50,083 nucleotides of DNA, taken from positions 1 to 50,083 of the forward strand of contig JAUNQN010000018.1 in the NCBI GenBank assembly GCA_030536145.1, in the 5' to 3' direction. Source of the DNA: Akkermansia sp. Lineage in GTDB: Bacteria; Verrucomicrobiota; Verrucomicrobiia; Verrucomicrobiales; Akkermansiaceae. Each line of letters begins with the position of its first letter. The stretch's first letter is position 1. Under the pieces are notes generated by a model. The model searched no databases, was not told the DNA's origin, and saw nothing but the letters and a program-made list of their open reading frames with translations. This document shows, piece after piece, positions 34,885 to 43,454 of the stretch. The position numbers were made by a program, and so were the translations under genes.

Positions 34885-35214
34885 TTAACCCAGGCGGAAG
34901 GTGATGCGGGCCTTGGTCATGTCGTACGGGGAAACCTCAATCTTGACGCGGTCTCCCACTACCAGGCGGATGAAACGCTTGCGCATCTTGCCGGAGATGT
35001 GGGCCAGGAACTCGTGCCCGTTGGCCACCTTCACGCGGAACATGGTGCCGGCAAGCACGGCGGAGATGACACCCTCCAGCTCAATCTCGCCCTCGCCGTC
35101 ATCGCTGACCTTGGGCTTGGGGGTGGAGGAGGGGGCGGGGCGGTTGTTGTTCCGCTGGGCGTTGTTGGGGCGGCCCTGGGGGCGGCCACCGCGGTTGTTC
35201 GGGGGATTTGCCAT
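34885..35214 (-). CDS. infA: Translation initiation factor IF-1 with an N-terminal extension
   Basis: Binds the ribosomal A site during initiation. Of 109 residues, the last 70 are a standard IF-1 OB fold ([51 protein letters not shown]). Residues 1-38 are an Asn/Arg/Pro/Gly-rich low-complexity extension ([19 protein letters not shown]) that normal IF-1 (about 72 residues) lacks. The ATG at 35214 is the first in frame after the promoter; the next Met in this frame lies inside the OB fold, so the extension is hard to avoid. Monocistronic, with its own promoter and terminator, beside the rplM-rpsI operon. Confidence 0.9.
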   Translation of the reverse strand: MANPPNNRGGRPQGRPNNAQRNNNRPAPSSTPKPKVSDDGEGEIELEGVISAVLAGTMFRVKVANGHEFLAHISGKMRKRFIRLVVGDRVKIEVSPYDMTKARITFRLG

Positions 35215-35260
35215 TATAGATAGGAATGATTGAAAGCGCCGGCGCGCGCCGGACGCGCGT

Positions 35261-35289
35261 AGTGTAATGCGTAAGGGGCGGATTGGCAA
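35261..35289 (-). promoter_or_regulatory. Promoter of infA
   Basis: Minus strand TTGCCA (35289-35284), 17-base spacer, TACACT (35266-35261), 46 bases before the ATG. Confidence 0.72.
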
Positions 35290-35351
35290 GCCAAAATTCA
35301 CCCCCTGCGGGGCAAAAAGGAAAAAAAGTTGGGGCAAATGGCAAAATGCGG

Positions 35352-35380
35352 TTGACAAAAGGGGTGGGAGATGGTAGAGT
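35352..35380 (+). promoter_or_regulatory. Promoter of rplM-rpsI
   Basis: Consensus TTGACA, 17-base spacer, TAGAGT (35375-35380). The leader (about 35387-35447) can form two small hairpins, GAAC/GTTC at 35391-35406 and TGGC-GAAA-GCCA at 35409-35420. Confidence 0.82.
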
Positions 35381-35447
35381 ATGCGCCCCCGAACATCAAG
35401 AGGTTCGATGGCGAAAGCCAAAACCGGAAAATCAGACTAGAGAAAAT

Positions 35448-35879
35448 ATGAAGACGTACTCTGCAAAGCCTCAGGAAATCGAGCGCAAGTGGTATGTGAT
35501 CGACGCCGCCGACAAGGTGCTCGGTCAGGTTGCCGTGGAGGCAGCCAACCTGCTGCGCGGTAAGTGCAAGACAATTTTCACCCCGCATGTGGACTGCGGC
35601 GACTACGTGATTGTGGTCAACGCCGAGAAGGTGGTCCTTAGCGGCACGAAGGAGCGCACCAAGATCTACACCCGCTACACGGGCTACGTGGGCAACCAGA
35701 AGGTGACCACCCCCGCCAAGCTGCGCAAGACCCACCCCGAACTCATTCTGGAACACGCCATCCTCGGTATGGTGCCGCACACCCGCCAGGGCCGCGCCCA
35801 GGCCGTCCGTCTCAAGGTGTACACGGGTGCCGAGCATCCCCACACCGCCCAGAATCCGGAAGTTGTAACCATCGCCTAA
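35448..35879 (+). CDS. rplM: Ribosomal protein L13
   Basis: 143 residues, full length. Hallmarks: KWYVIDAADKVLGQVAVEAA, a variant of the N-terminal L13 strand-helix; GDYVIVVNAEKV; HPELILEHAILGMVPHTRQG (L13 signature region). The start at 35448 follows an AGAGAAAAT leader. It is followed after 12 bases by rpsI, the usual operon order. The leader hairpins upstream may be an autoregulatory site; that is inference. Confidence 0.97.
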   Translation: MKTYSAKPQEIERKWYVIDAADKVLGQVAVEAANLLRGKCKTIFTPHVDCGDYVIVVNAEKVVLSGTKERTKIYTRYTGYVGNQKVTTPAKLRKTHPELILEHAILGMVPHTRQGRAQAVRLKVYTGAEHPHTAQNPEVVTIA

Positions 35880-35891
35880 CCCATTTCAACC

Positions 35892-36296
35892 ATGTCTAAT
35901 ACCCCGTATAACGCTACCGGTCGCCGCAAGGAGGCTATTGCCCACGCTTGGCTCACCCCCGTGGAGGAAGGCAAGTCCGGCAAGATCACCATCAACCGCC
36001 GCAGCTTTGAGGAGTATCTTCCCACGGATGCCCTCCAGAATGTGGTGCTGCAGCCCTTCTACGCCACCAACACCATGAAGAAGTACGACGTGCGCGTCGT
36101 CTGCAATGGTGGCGGTATCCACGGCCAGACTGGTGCTATCAGCCTTGCCGTTGCCCGCAGCCTCGTGATGATCAACGAGGAGTACCGCGCCCAGCTGCGT
36201 GAGCAGGGTCTGCTGACCCGTGACTCCCGCATGAAGGAGCGCAAGAAGGCTGGTCGTCCGGGCGCCCGCAAGCGCTTCCAGTTCAGCAAGCGCTGA
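35892..36296 (+). CDS. rpsI: Ribosomal protein S9
   Basis: 134 residues, full length: the N-terminal GRRKEAIAHAWL, NGGGIHGQTGAISLAVARSL, LLTRDSRMKERKKAG, and the basic C-terminus ending RFQFSKR that reaches the P-site tRNA. Co-transcribed with rplM; a terminator follows. Confidence 0.97.
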   Translation: MSNTPYNATGRRKEAIAHAWLTPVEEGKSGKITINRRSFEEYLPTDALQNVVLQPFYATNTMKKYDVRVVCNGGGIHGQTGAISLAVARSLVMINEEYRAQLREQGLLTRDSRMKERKKAGRPGARKRFQFSKR

Positions 36297-36318
36297 TTCG
36301 TTCCCCAGAACCTCTTGG

Positions 36319-36351
36319 AAAGGGCCGTGCGCACGCCGCATGGCCCTTTTT
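36319..36351 (+). terminator. Terminator of rplM-rpsI
   Basis: AAAGGGCC paired with GGCCCTTT across a partly paired apex (TGCG/CGCA), ending in TTTTT. Confidence 0.85.
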
Positions 36352-36532
36352 CTGTCGTTTTCGCGTCGTTATTTTGGTAGGCATGCCGGGTGACCCACGG
36401 GCTGTCCGGCTCCTCTACGATACGCCGAGACAGGCCGCGCCGTGGCTTGAGTCACCCCACCGTTCGGTGGGGTGGGGTATATGGGAAGCAGCGGGCCGCG
36501 GCCCGCTGCTGATGACACAGCCCATTTTTATT
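36352..36532. other. Intergenic region with two palindromes
   Basis: No gene seen. It contains ACCCCACC-GTTC-GGTGGGGT near 36455 and a perfect 24-base palindrome AGCAGCGGGCC-GC-GGCCCGCTGCT at 36487-36510. Confidence 0.5.
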
Positions 36533-36556
36533 CCCGCCCCCTGCCCGGGGGCGGGG
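36533..36556 (-). terminator. Terminator of the ankyrin gene
   Basis: Minus strand stem CCCCGCCCCC/GGGGGCGGG followed by AATAAAAATGG. Confidence 0.6.
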
Positions 36557-36561
36557 CTTGG

Positions 36562-37498
36562 CTACTTGCCTTCCAGCCAGGCGCGGAACTCGCGGGAGGC
36601 GCGGGGCTTGCCGTCGGCGGTTTCCGCAGCCCACTGCTTGAGCGGGGGCAGGCCGGGTGCGGCCTGGGTGGCGCTTGCACCGTTCTTGAGCAGGGCATCC
36701 GCCACCTGCAGAATCTTGTCCTGCATTCCGGCGTTGGCGGGCAGGGCGGATTGCTCTGCCAGCGTGTAGGGCAGGGGGCGCCCGGCGGCATCCGCCACAT
36801 CTGCCCTGGCCCCGTACTTGAGCAGCAGCAGCGCGTGGTCAAACAGGCCTGAGCCGATGCACATGGCCAGCACGGGCTGGCTTGTGCCCCGGGAGATGGT
36901 GGTGGTGTCCGGCATGGATGCCCCTGTGGGAAGCCTTGTCATCCCACAGGGGCATCCATGCCGTGGCGGCGGGGTCTGCGGCTAGGATACTGCGGGGAAC
37001 AAAGCCGAGCATGTCCGGCGAGAGGTCTGCGGCAAGGCTGCGGAGACGCGTGCCCACCTCCCCCGGTGCGGGGATATCCCCGCTGCGGCGGGCGTCGATG
37101 TAGTCCATGGCGGCATCCACGGCCAGGGGCAGGTCCTTCCCCCAGGTGTAGCGCCAGCGGCGCAGGCCCGTGCCCTTGGCGCGGCGGTGCAGGAATGTGG
37201 TGTCGTTGAGCAGCATGCGCAGGGCGTGCAGGGCCTCCAGGCGGTCTCCGTATCCCCGGCCGGAGTTCCAGATTTGCCGGAGCCGCTCCATGGTGGCGGG
37301 CAGTACCTCGCCGTTGAAGCTGAACCCGCCGGGGGCACAGAGCAGGCGCAGGGCCGCATCGGCATCCGTCTGCTCCATCTGCGCGCTGCTCATGCCGCGC
37401 TGCATGCAGCAGAAGGAATGGGTGTTGCCGTAGGCTTCCTCCACCGCCGCCAGGGGCAGGGCGGTGAAGGCCAGGAGTATGAGATGGCTCGCTTTCAT
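36562..37498 (-). pseudogene. Exported ankyrin-repeat protein, frameshifted by a 31-bp fold-back insertion
   Basis: The first frame (37498 down to about 36940) gives a signal peptide (MKASHLILLAFTALPLAAV) and a helical region. A second frame, shifted by one base, continues to the stop at 36562 with two ankyrin-like repeats (HALLLLKYGARADVADAAGR; ALLKNGASATQ). At the frame switch lies a perfect 22-bp inverted repeat with a 10-base loop. Removing 31 bases (36911-36941) joins the frames as ATAWMPLWEDTTTISRGTSQ and gives 302 codons with no interruption. As it stands, the first frame ends at 36839 without the repeats. It could be a real mutation or an assembly error. Confidence 0.75.
36910..36963. 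repeat. Perfect 22-bp inverted repeat with a 10-base loop
   Basis: Arms 36910-36931 and 36942-36963 are exact reverse complements (left arm begins CGGCATGGATGCCCCTGTGG); the loop is 36932-36941. It sits at the frameshift of the ankyrin gene. Confidence 0.95.
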
Positions 37499-37574
37499 AA
37501 GTGGTTTGTCTTACACCTGCCTTTAAGCGCCCCGCTGCCCCGCCTGCCTGTTTTTTTGCAAAAAAGCAAAAAAA

Positions 37575-37609
37575 ACTCCCGGAGTCCTGCCGTGCGGGGC
37601 TCCGGGAGC
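37575..37609 (-). terminator. Terminator of the MFS-acyltransferase gene
   Basis: Stem ACTCCCGGAG/CTCCGGGAG; on the minus strand it is followed by eight T. Confidence 0.85.
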
Positions 37610-37637
37610 TGCGGAAGCATGCGTGTGCGGGGGGCGG

Positions 37638-40289
37638 TCAGGAAAGCTCCGCCAGGAATCCGCACTCGTCCAGGTACAGGTTGTCCGGCACGGTGAAGGG
37701 GCGGAGCATGCTGGGCCCGTCGATGGTGAGGTTGCCCTCCTGGCGGGAGCCCGCCACGCTGAAACCGGGGAGCAGGATGCCGCGGGTGCGCGGGCGCGCG
37801 CCGAGCTGGCTGGTGCCGTCGCCGAGCTTGAAGACGCTCTTGCACATGCTCATGGCCAAGATGGTGTGGGAGCCGTTTGCCAGGCAGGGGCGCCAGCGCA
37901 TGTTGGGCGTGGCGATGGCGGAGGCTCCGCTGAAATCAAAGAAGGGAATCTGGCGCGGGGGGATGGATTTCAGGAGGATGGAGCGCATGTGGGTGCTGCC
38001 CACAATCTGGGAGATGACGTTGTCCAGCATCTCCTGCGGTTCCTCGATGATGTGCACGGGCGTGCGGGTGAAGATGGGCCAGAGCACGCCCAGCACCAGC
38101 TCCTGGGGCTCCCCGTGGCCTATGGTGGTGAGCAGGTGGTGGTTGCCCTCCTTCAGCGCGTTCACGCGGCGCACCTGGTACACGTTCATCCAGTGGCGGT
38201 GCAGGGAGAGCAGGTCCTCCGTGGCGCTGAGCAGCAGCTTGACCCAGGTAGTGAGCAGGGGGTGCCAGTTCTCCCCCGCCTGGCGGCTCACCAGGGCGCC
38301 GGCCACCTGCAGCCCGGTCAGGAAACTGCCGCCGGGGGCGTACACCAGCGGGGAGTTGCCCATGCTTTCCAGGCGGCGGATAAGGCCGTCGCGGCTGCTG
38401 CTGTCGGTGTTCTCCAGGCACTGGGCGGAGAGGGCGCGGAAGGAGCGCATGACCTGCTCACCGGAGAAGTTCTCCGGGCTGAAGGGTTCTCCCACGGCCA
38501 CGGTGTAGGCAAAGGGCATGCGGCCGGGCAGCTTGGTGAAGAAGCGGTTTCTGAAGTAGGAGAAGATGCTGCCCCACAGGCCGTCCATATAGATGGGGAT
38601 GACCGGGGCGGAGGCGCGGCGGGCAATCATCTCCACGCCCCTGCGGATGGGGGTGATGCAGCCGTGGCGGGTGAGCTGCCCCTCCGGGAAGAGGCAGATG
38701 AGGTCCCCGGCCTGCAGGCCCTTTTCCGTCTCCTGGATAGCCTTGCGCGGGTTCTTGCTGGAGATGGGCAGGGAGTTGAAGATTTCCAGCACCCAGCCCA
38801 GCAGGCGTTTCTCCGTGAAGGATTCCTCCACGATGAAGCGGATGGGGCGTTTGCTGACCATGGTGAGGAAGAGCGCATCCGCATAGGTGACGTGGTTCAC
38901 CACCAGCAGGGCGCCGCCGCGCTCTGGTATGCGGTCCGTGTTCACGGCGCGGGGGCGGTAGAAGAGGCGCATGAACCAGATGCCCAGCATGCGGATGAAT
39001 TCCTGCGGAATCAGGCGCAGGGAGGACACCAGGATGAGCACGCTCATGGCGTACAGCACAAAGAACTGCCCCTGCGGGGAGGAGCCGCACTCGTGCAGCA
39101 GCCACATGAGCCCCACGGCCACCAGGCCCATCAGGTTGTCGATGAGGTTGCCGGCGGCGATGATGTTGCCGCGGTTGTTGGGGTCGCAGTTATCCTGCAG
39201 GAACGCGTTCAGCGGGGTGAGGTACACGGCGCCGAAGGCACCGGTGAGCGCCAGCAGGATATTGCTGGTGAGGGTGTTCACCTCAAAGATGGTGAGCAGC
39301 ATGGTGCAGACGGTGATGCCGATGGCACCCAGGGGGATGAGCCCCAGCTCGTTCTTGCCCTTGCAGAGCTGGGCGGCGGTCACGCCGCCGGTCACCACGC
39401 CGCCCGTGAGCCAGGCCATGAGGATGCCGCACTCCAGGCTGAAGTTCACGGTGGGGTCCGCAGCCTGCATGTCCTTGGCAATCTGGATGATGATGAGGAA
39501 CAGGGAGCCGGCCAGGCACCAGAAGTAGCAGATGCCCATCTCGCTCAGGCGCAGGTTGCGGTCCCGCCACAGGTATTTCACCTGGGCAAAGTGCTCCCAC
39601 AGCAGGCTCCAGCTGAACCGGCGGGGCGGGCAGGGCGCATACCGCGGCAGCATGAAGGAGGCGGCGGATACCACGCCTGCCAGGCTCAGGAACACCCAAG
39701 TGGGCAGTTTCACCGCGCTCCAGCCGGCTTCCTCCTCGCCGTTCGGCAGGGCGGAGTAGCTGTCCAGCAGGTAGCTGAACCAGAAGAACACGCCGATTTG
39801 CGCCGCCAGCAGCACAAAGACCATGCTCATTTCAATGATGCCGGAGCCGAAGGTGATGTAGCGTGAGCCCAGCAGGTCCTTCACGATGCCTTTCTTGGCG
39901 GGGGAGAGGATGGTGGCCTGCGTGGCAAACACGGCAAACCAGATGATGGCGGCGTTCATGTCATGCTGGTAGAAGCAGAACAGCATGCAGCTCATCACGA
40001 ATATCTGCAGTAGGCTCATCACCTGGATGATGCGGGTCTTGCAGAAACAATCCGCCAGCCAGCCCACCAGGGGGGAGAAGAGGATGTACGGCAGCACGAA
40101 GATGGCACCCAGGGTGTATTCCAGGGTACTGCCCTGTGCGCCCCAGAGCCACACGCCCAGGGGTATCAGCAGGAACTGCACCGCTTTCTCGTTGAACGCG
40201 TTCTGCGCCTGTACCGCCACCAGCGTCCAGAACCCGGCCCACTCCTTCCGGGTGGGTTCCTTGTAAAATTGGTCGTTATCGTCCGTCAT
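37638..40289 (-). CDS. MFS-PlsC fusion with a reduced acyl-activating C-domain (LplT/Aas-like)
   Basis: 883 residues. Residues about 15-430 are a 12-helix MFS transporter like the lysophospholipid flippase LplT. Residues about 445-640 are a PlsC-type acyltransferase with HxxxxD in NHVTYAD and the glycerophosphate-binding FPEGQLTRHG. The last 240 residues keep scraps of an AMP-binding (acyl-ACP synthetase) domain (NSPLVYAPGGSFLTGLQVAG at its start, RTRGILLPGFSV and GNLTIDGP near its end) but lack its ATP-binding core. Full-length relatives re-import and re-acylate lysophospholipids and are about 1,140 residues. Activity of the third domain is doubtful. Own promoter and terminator. Confidence 0.82.
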   Translation of the reverse strand: MTDDNDQFYKEPTRKEWAGFWTLVAVQAQNAFNEKAVQFLLIPLGVWLWGAQGSTLEYTLGAIFVLPYILFSPLVGWLADCFCKTRIIQVMSLLQIFVMSCMLFCFYQHDMNAAIIWFAVFATQATILSPAKKGIVKDLLGSRYITFGSGIIEMSMVFVLLAAQIGVFFWFSYLLDSYSALPNGEEEAGWSAVKLPTWVFLSLAGVVSAASFMLPRYAPCPPRRFSWSLLWEHFAQVKYLWRDRNLRLSEMGICYFWCLAGSLFLIIIQIAKDMQAADPTVNFSLECGILMAWLTGGVVTGGVTAAQLCKGKNELGLIPLGAIGITVCTMLLTIFEVNTLTSNILLALTGAFGAVYLTPLNAFLQDNCDPNNRGNIIAAGNLIDNLMGLVAVGLMWLLHECGSSPQGQFFVLYAMSVLILVSSLRLIPQEFIRMLGIWFMRLFYRPRAVNTDRIPERGGALLVVNHVTYADALFLTMVSKRPIRFIVEESFTEKRLLGWVLEIFNSLPISSKNPRKAIQETEKGLQAGDLICLFPEGQLTRHGCITPIRRGVEMIARRASAPVIPIYMDGLWGSIFSYFRNRFFTKLPGRMPFAYTVAVGEPFSPENFSGEQVMRSFRALSAQCLENTDSSSRDGLIRRLESMGNSPLVYAPGGSFLTGLQVAGALVSRQAGENWHPLLTTWVKLLLSATEDLLSLHRHWMNVYQVRRVNALKEGNHHLLTTIGHGEPQELVLGVLWPIFTRTPVHIIEEPQEMLDNVISQIVGSTHMRSILLKSIPPRQIPFFDFSGASAIATPNMRWRPCLANGSHTILAMSMCKSVFKLGDGTSQLGARPRTRGILLPGFSVAGSRQEGNLTIDGPSMLRPFTVPDNLYLDECGFLAELS

Positions 40290-40304
40290 GGGATTACGCG
40301 TGCT

Positions 40305-40332
40305 ATTATCTCACAGCTCCCGGTATTGGCAA
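40305..40332 (-). promoter_or_regulatory. Promoter of the MFS-acyltransferase gene
   Basis: Minus strand TTGCCA (40332-40327), 16-base spacer, GATAAT (40310-40305), 15 bases before the ATG. Confidence 0.65.
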
Positions 40333-40364
40333 GCCAAAAATGCTGCGGCTGCGGCAGCAGGAAA

Positions 40365-40391
40365 GGCGCGGCCAGCGGGGCTGGTCGCGCC
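40365..40391 (-). terminator. Terminator of the small coiled-coil protein gene
   Basis: Stem GGCGCGACCAGC/GCTGGCCGCGCC (one wobble) with a 3-base loop, then TTTCC on the minus strand. Confidence 0.6.
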
Positions 40392-40437
40392 AGGGTGAAA
40401 GGTGGTACGGCACAAAGGCCCGGCCACACGCCGCAGG

Positions 40438-40770
40438 TTAGTAGCGGATGGTGTAGTCGCCGGGCTCGCGGGGCTCCTCCTCCTCACGCTCGCACGGGGG
40501 CAGCATGGTGTTCAGGTGGCGGCGCTGGATGGTCTTCTTCATGCCCTTGTCGTTGCTCACGGTGATTTCCTTGGCCTCCTTGATGGCCTCCTCGCGGGCC
40601 TTCTCGGCCTTTTCCTTGGCCTTGTTGTACTGGTCGATGCTGGCCTTCTGGCGGTCGCTGGCGATTTCCTTCAGGGTGTCCTCGGAGATGTCCTTGGCAT
40701 CAATGGCCGGGGCGGCCTGCACAGCGAAAGCGGCCGCAAGGGAGAGTGTGATGATGGAAAAAGTTTTCAT
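40438..40770 (-). CDS. Small exported coiled-coil protein
   Basis: 110 residues: signal peptide (MKTFSIITLSLAAAFAVQAA), then a Lys/Glu/Ala-rich helix (KAKEKAEKAREEAIKEAKE) and a basic segment with an acidic, Pro-containing C-terminus. No family recognised. The ATG at 40770 gives a clean signal peptide and follows the promoter by 17 bases. Single gene between the transporter fusion and mutS. Probably periplasmic. Confidence 0.7.
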   Translation of the reverse strand: MKTFSIITLSLAAAFAVQAAPAIDAKDISEDTLKEIASDRQKASIDQYNKAKEKAEKAREEAIKEAKEITVSNDKGMKKTIQRRHLNTMLPPCEREEEEPREPGDYTIRY

Positions 40771-40787
40771 GGTCGGAAGATACTCAC

Positions 40788-40815
40788 ATTGTACAGAAGC
40801 GGGCGGCGGTGTCAA
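40788..40815 (-). promoter_or_regulatory. Promoter of the small coiled-coil protein gene
   Basis: Minus strand consensus TTGACA (40815-40810), 16-base spacer, TACAAT (40793-40788). Confidence 0.8.
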
Positions 40816-40863
40816 GCCCATTTTTCCGGGCGGGGTGGAATTTCTTGCGCGGAGGTGGCGGAA

Positions 40864-43374
40864 TCAGGCGTCCATGCCGCTGTCCAGCATGGCAAACATG
40901 TCCATCTGCCCGTCTGTTTCCGGGGCGGGCATGCCGGTTTCCCTGGCCTTCTTGCGGCGGGCGGCCTTGGGCTCCCGCGCGGCGGCGGTAAGCTCCAGGT
41001 GGGTCAGTATCTGCTTGGCGCGGTCTATGATGGGGGCGGGCAGGCCGGCCAGGCGGGCCACCTGGATGCCGTAGGACTTGTCTGCCGGGCCGGGGAGCAC
41101 CTTGCGCAGGAACACGATTTCGTCCTTCCACTCCCGCACCTCCACGTGCCAGTTGCTCACGGCGGGGTGGGTGTGCTCCAGGTCCACCATCTCATGGTAG
41201 TGGGTGGCAAAGAGCGTGCGCGCGCCGATGACGTCGTGCAGGTGCTCCGCCACGGCCCAGGCGATGGAGAGGCCGTCGAAGGTGGCGGTGCCGCGGCCTA
41301 TCTCGTCCAAGATGACCAGGGAGCGGTTTCCGGCGTTGTTGAGGATGAGGGCGGTCTCGCTCATCTCCACCATGAAGGTGGACTGGCCCTGGGCGATGTC
41401 GTCGCTGGCGCCCACGCGGCAGAAGATGCGGTCCACCAGGCCGATGCGGGCGGAATCCGCCGGCACGTAGGAGCCGATTTGGGCCATGAGGGTGATGAGT
41501 GCCACCTGGCGGATGTAGGTGCTCTTGCCGGCCATGTTCGGCCCGGTGAGGATGAGCACGCGGTTGGCGGCGCCATCCATCTCCGTATCATTCGGCACAA
41601 AGGAGGTATCCGTGAGCACCTGCTCGATGACGGGGTGGCGGCCGTTGGAGATGAGCAGGTCACGGCTCATGTCCAGCTGCGGGCGGCAGTAGCGGTGCAG
41701 CTGCGCCTTCTCCGCCAGGGAGAGCAGCACGTCTATCTCCGCCAGCGTGTCGCTGGTGGCCTGGATGCGGTCTATGTATTCCCCCACCCTGGTGCGCAGG
41801 GTGCAGAACAGCTCATACTCCAGCTGGCGCGCGCGTTCGTCCGCCCCCAGGATGGTGCCCTCCATCTTCTTGAGCTCCTCTGTCACAAAGCGCTCGGCGT
41901 TGGCCAGGGTCTGCTTGCGCACGTAGCGGTCCTGCGGCACCTTGGCGTAGTTGGCCTTGGTCACCTCTATATAGTAGCCGAAGACGTTGTTGAAGCGGAT
42001 TTTCAGGGAGTCGATGCCGGTGGCCTCGCGCTCGCGCGCCTCCAGCTCCGCCAGCCAGTTCTTGCCGTCTCGGGAGGCGGAGCGCAGCTCGTCCAGCCGG
42101 GCGTCGTACCCGTCGCGTATCATGCCGCCCTCCTTGATGGTGACGGGCGGTTCATCCACCACGGCGGTTACCAGCAGGTCCGTGAGCTCTGCAAAGCTGC
42201 CCACCCGGTCCGGCATGCCGGCAAAGGGCGGGGCGCTTGCCGCCAGGGCGGCCAGGTCCTCGCAAATGTCCGGCAGGTGCTGCAGGGAGGTTCCCAGCGC
42301 CAGCAGGTCACGCGCATTGCCCGCTCCCTGGGAGAGCCTGGATACCAGGCGCTCCGTGTCCCGCACGCCTTTCAGGGAGCTGCGCAGCTTGCTCATCAGG
42401 AAGGGTTCTTGCAGGAAACCGCCGATGATGTCCTGGCGGCGCAGCAGCTCCGGCATATCGCAGATGGGGTGCAGTATCCAGTCCCGGAGCTTGCGTGCGC
42501 CCATGGGGGTGGAGGTGCCGTCCAGCGCGCCCAGCAGGGTGTTTTTCACGCCGCCGCGCGCCTCCACCAGGTCCAGGTTGCGGCGGCTGGCGGAATCGAT
42601 GAGTACGGCGTTTTCCGTGGCGCGTAGGGAGAGCTTGCGCAGGTGGTCCGTATGGCGGCGCAGCTGGTGTTTCAGGTAGTGCAGGATGGCGGCGGCTGCC
42701 CCCAGGGCGGCGCACAGGTGGGCGCAGCCGAACCCCTGCAGGGAATGCACGCGGAAATGGCTCTCCAGGAACGGCACGGCCACGCCGGGCAGGAAGGTGT
42801 AGCCGTCGTAGTACTGGGTGACGGGCAGGCCGGAGAACTCGTCGCGCTGCTCGTCGCTCACCAGCAGCTCGCTGGGGCGTATGCGGGCCAGCTCGTCCGC
42901 CAGCGCATCCCGGCTGGGGTAGTCTGCCACGGTGAACTCACCCGTGGTGTGGTCTGCGCAGGCCAGGCCCCAGGCGTTTTTCTCACGGTAGCAGGCGGCT
43001 ATGTAGTTGTGCTCCCCCTCCTCCAGCAGGGAAAGGTCCGCCAGCGTGCCGGCGGAGACAATGCGCGTAATCTCACGCTCCACCAGCTTGCCGGGCACGG
43101 GGTCCGTCATCTGGTCCGCTATGGCCACGCGCTTGCCCAGCTTCACAATCTGGCCGATGTAGCCCTCTGCCGCATGGAACGGCACACCGCACATGGGAAT
43201 GGTCTGCCGCTTGGTCAGCGTGAGCCCCAGGGCGGCGGAGCACTCCTGCGCGTCCTCGAAGAACATCTCATAGAAATCCCCCACGCGGAAGAACAGCCAC
43301 ACGTCCTCCGGCAGTGTCTGCTTCATGCGCAGGTACTGGTCCATCATGGGGCTGAGCGTGCCGGGTTCTGCCAT
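40864..43374 (-). CDS. mutS: DNA mismatch repair protein MutS
   Basis: Recognises mismatches and starts repair. 836 residues. The mismatch-contact motif FYE is in FFRVGDFYEMFF near residue 40. The ATPase has Walker A TGPNMAGKSTYIRQ near 610 and Walker B with DEIGRGTATFDG; FATHYHEM follows. The C-terminal part is short with DGQMDMFAM. The ATG at 43374 was preferred to the upstream start (ten codons longer) because MutS proteins begin close to the TPMMxQYL helix (here LSPMMDQYLRMK). The promoter lies 29 bases upstream. No mutL in the window. Confidence 0.96.
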   Translation of the reverse strand: MAEPGTLSPMMDQYLRMKQTLPEDVWLFFRVGDFYEMFFEDAQECSAALGLTLTKRQTIPMCGVPFHAAEGYIGQIVKLGKRVAIADQMTDPVPGKLVEREITRIVSAGTLADLSLLEEGEHNYIAACYREKNAWGLACADHTTGEFTVADYPSRDALADELARIRPSELLVSDEQRDEFSGLPVTQYYDGYTFLPGVAVPFLESHFRVHSLQGFGCAHLCAALGAAAAILHYLKHQLRRHTDHLRKLSLRATENAVLIDSASRRNLDLVEARGGVKNTLLGALDGTSTPMGARKLRDWILHPICDMPELLRRQDIIGGFLQEPFLMSKLRSSLKGVRDTERLVSRLSQGAGNARDLLALGTSLQHLPDICEDLAALAASAPPFAGMPDRVGSFAELTDLLVTAVVDEPPVTIKEGGMIRDGYDARLDELRSASRDGKNWLAELEAREREATGIDSLKIRFNNVFGYYIEVTKANYAKVPQDRYVRKQTLANAERFVTEELKKMEGTILGADERARQLEYELFCTLRTRVGEYIDRIQATSDTLAEIDVLLSLAEKAQLHRYCRPQLDMSRDLLISNGRHPVIEQVLTDTSFVPNDTEMDGAANRVLILTGPNMAGKSTYIRQVALITLMAQIGSYVPADSARIGLVDRIFCRVGASDDIAQGQSTFMVEMSETALILNNAGNRSLVILDEIGRGTATFDGLSIAWAVAEHLHDVIGARTLFATHYHEMVDLEHTHPAVSNWHVEVREWKDEIVFLRKVLPGPADKSYGIQVARLAGLPAPIIDRAKQILTHLELTAAAREPKAARRKKARETGMPAPETDGQMDMFAMLDSGMDA

Positions 43375-43403
43375 ACGGGGGAATAATGCGGGGTGCGGGG
43401 GCA

Positions 43404-43432
43404 AGTCTAGCGGTTTTGCCCCCGCTTTTCAA
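43404..43432 (-). promoter_or_regulatory. Promoter of mutS
   Basis: Minus strand TTGAAA (43432-43427), 17-base spacer, TAGACT (43409-43404), 29 bases before the ATG. Confidence 0.72.
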
Positions 43433-43454
43433 GCCTTTTCCGCGCGGGCGGTGT

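Noticed and set aside
36910..36963. Invertible phase-variation switch
   Set aside because: The loop between the arms is only 10 bases and inverting it would not change the frame; the 31-bp insertion explains the frameshift fully.
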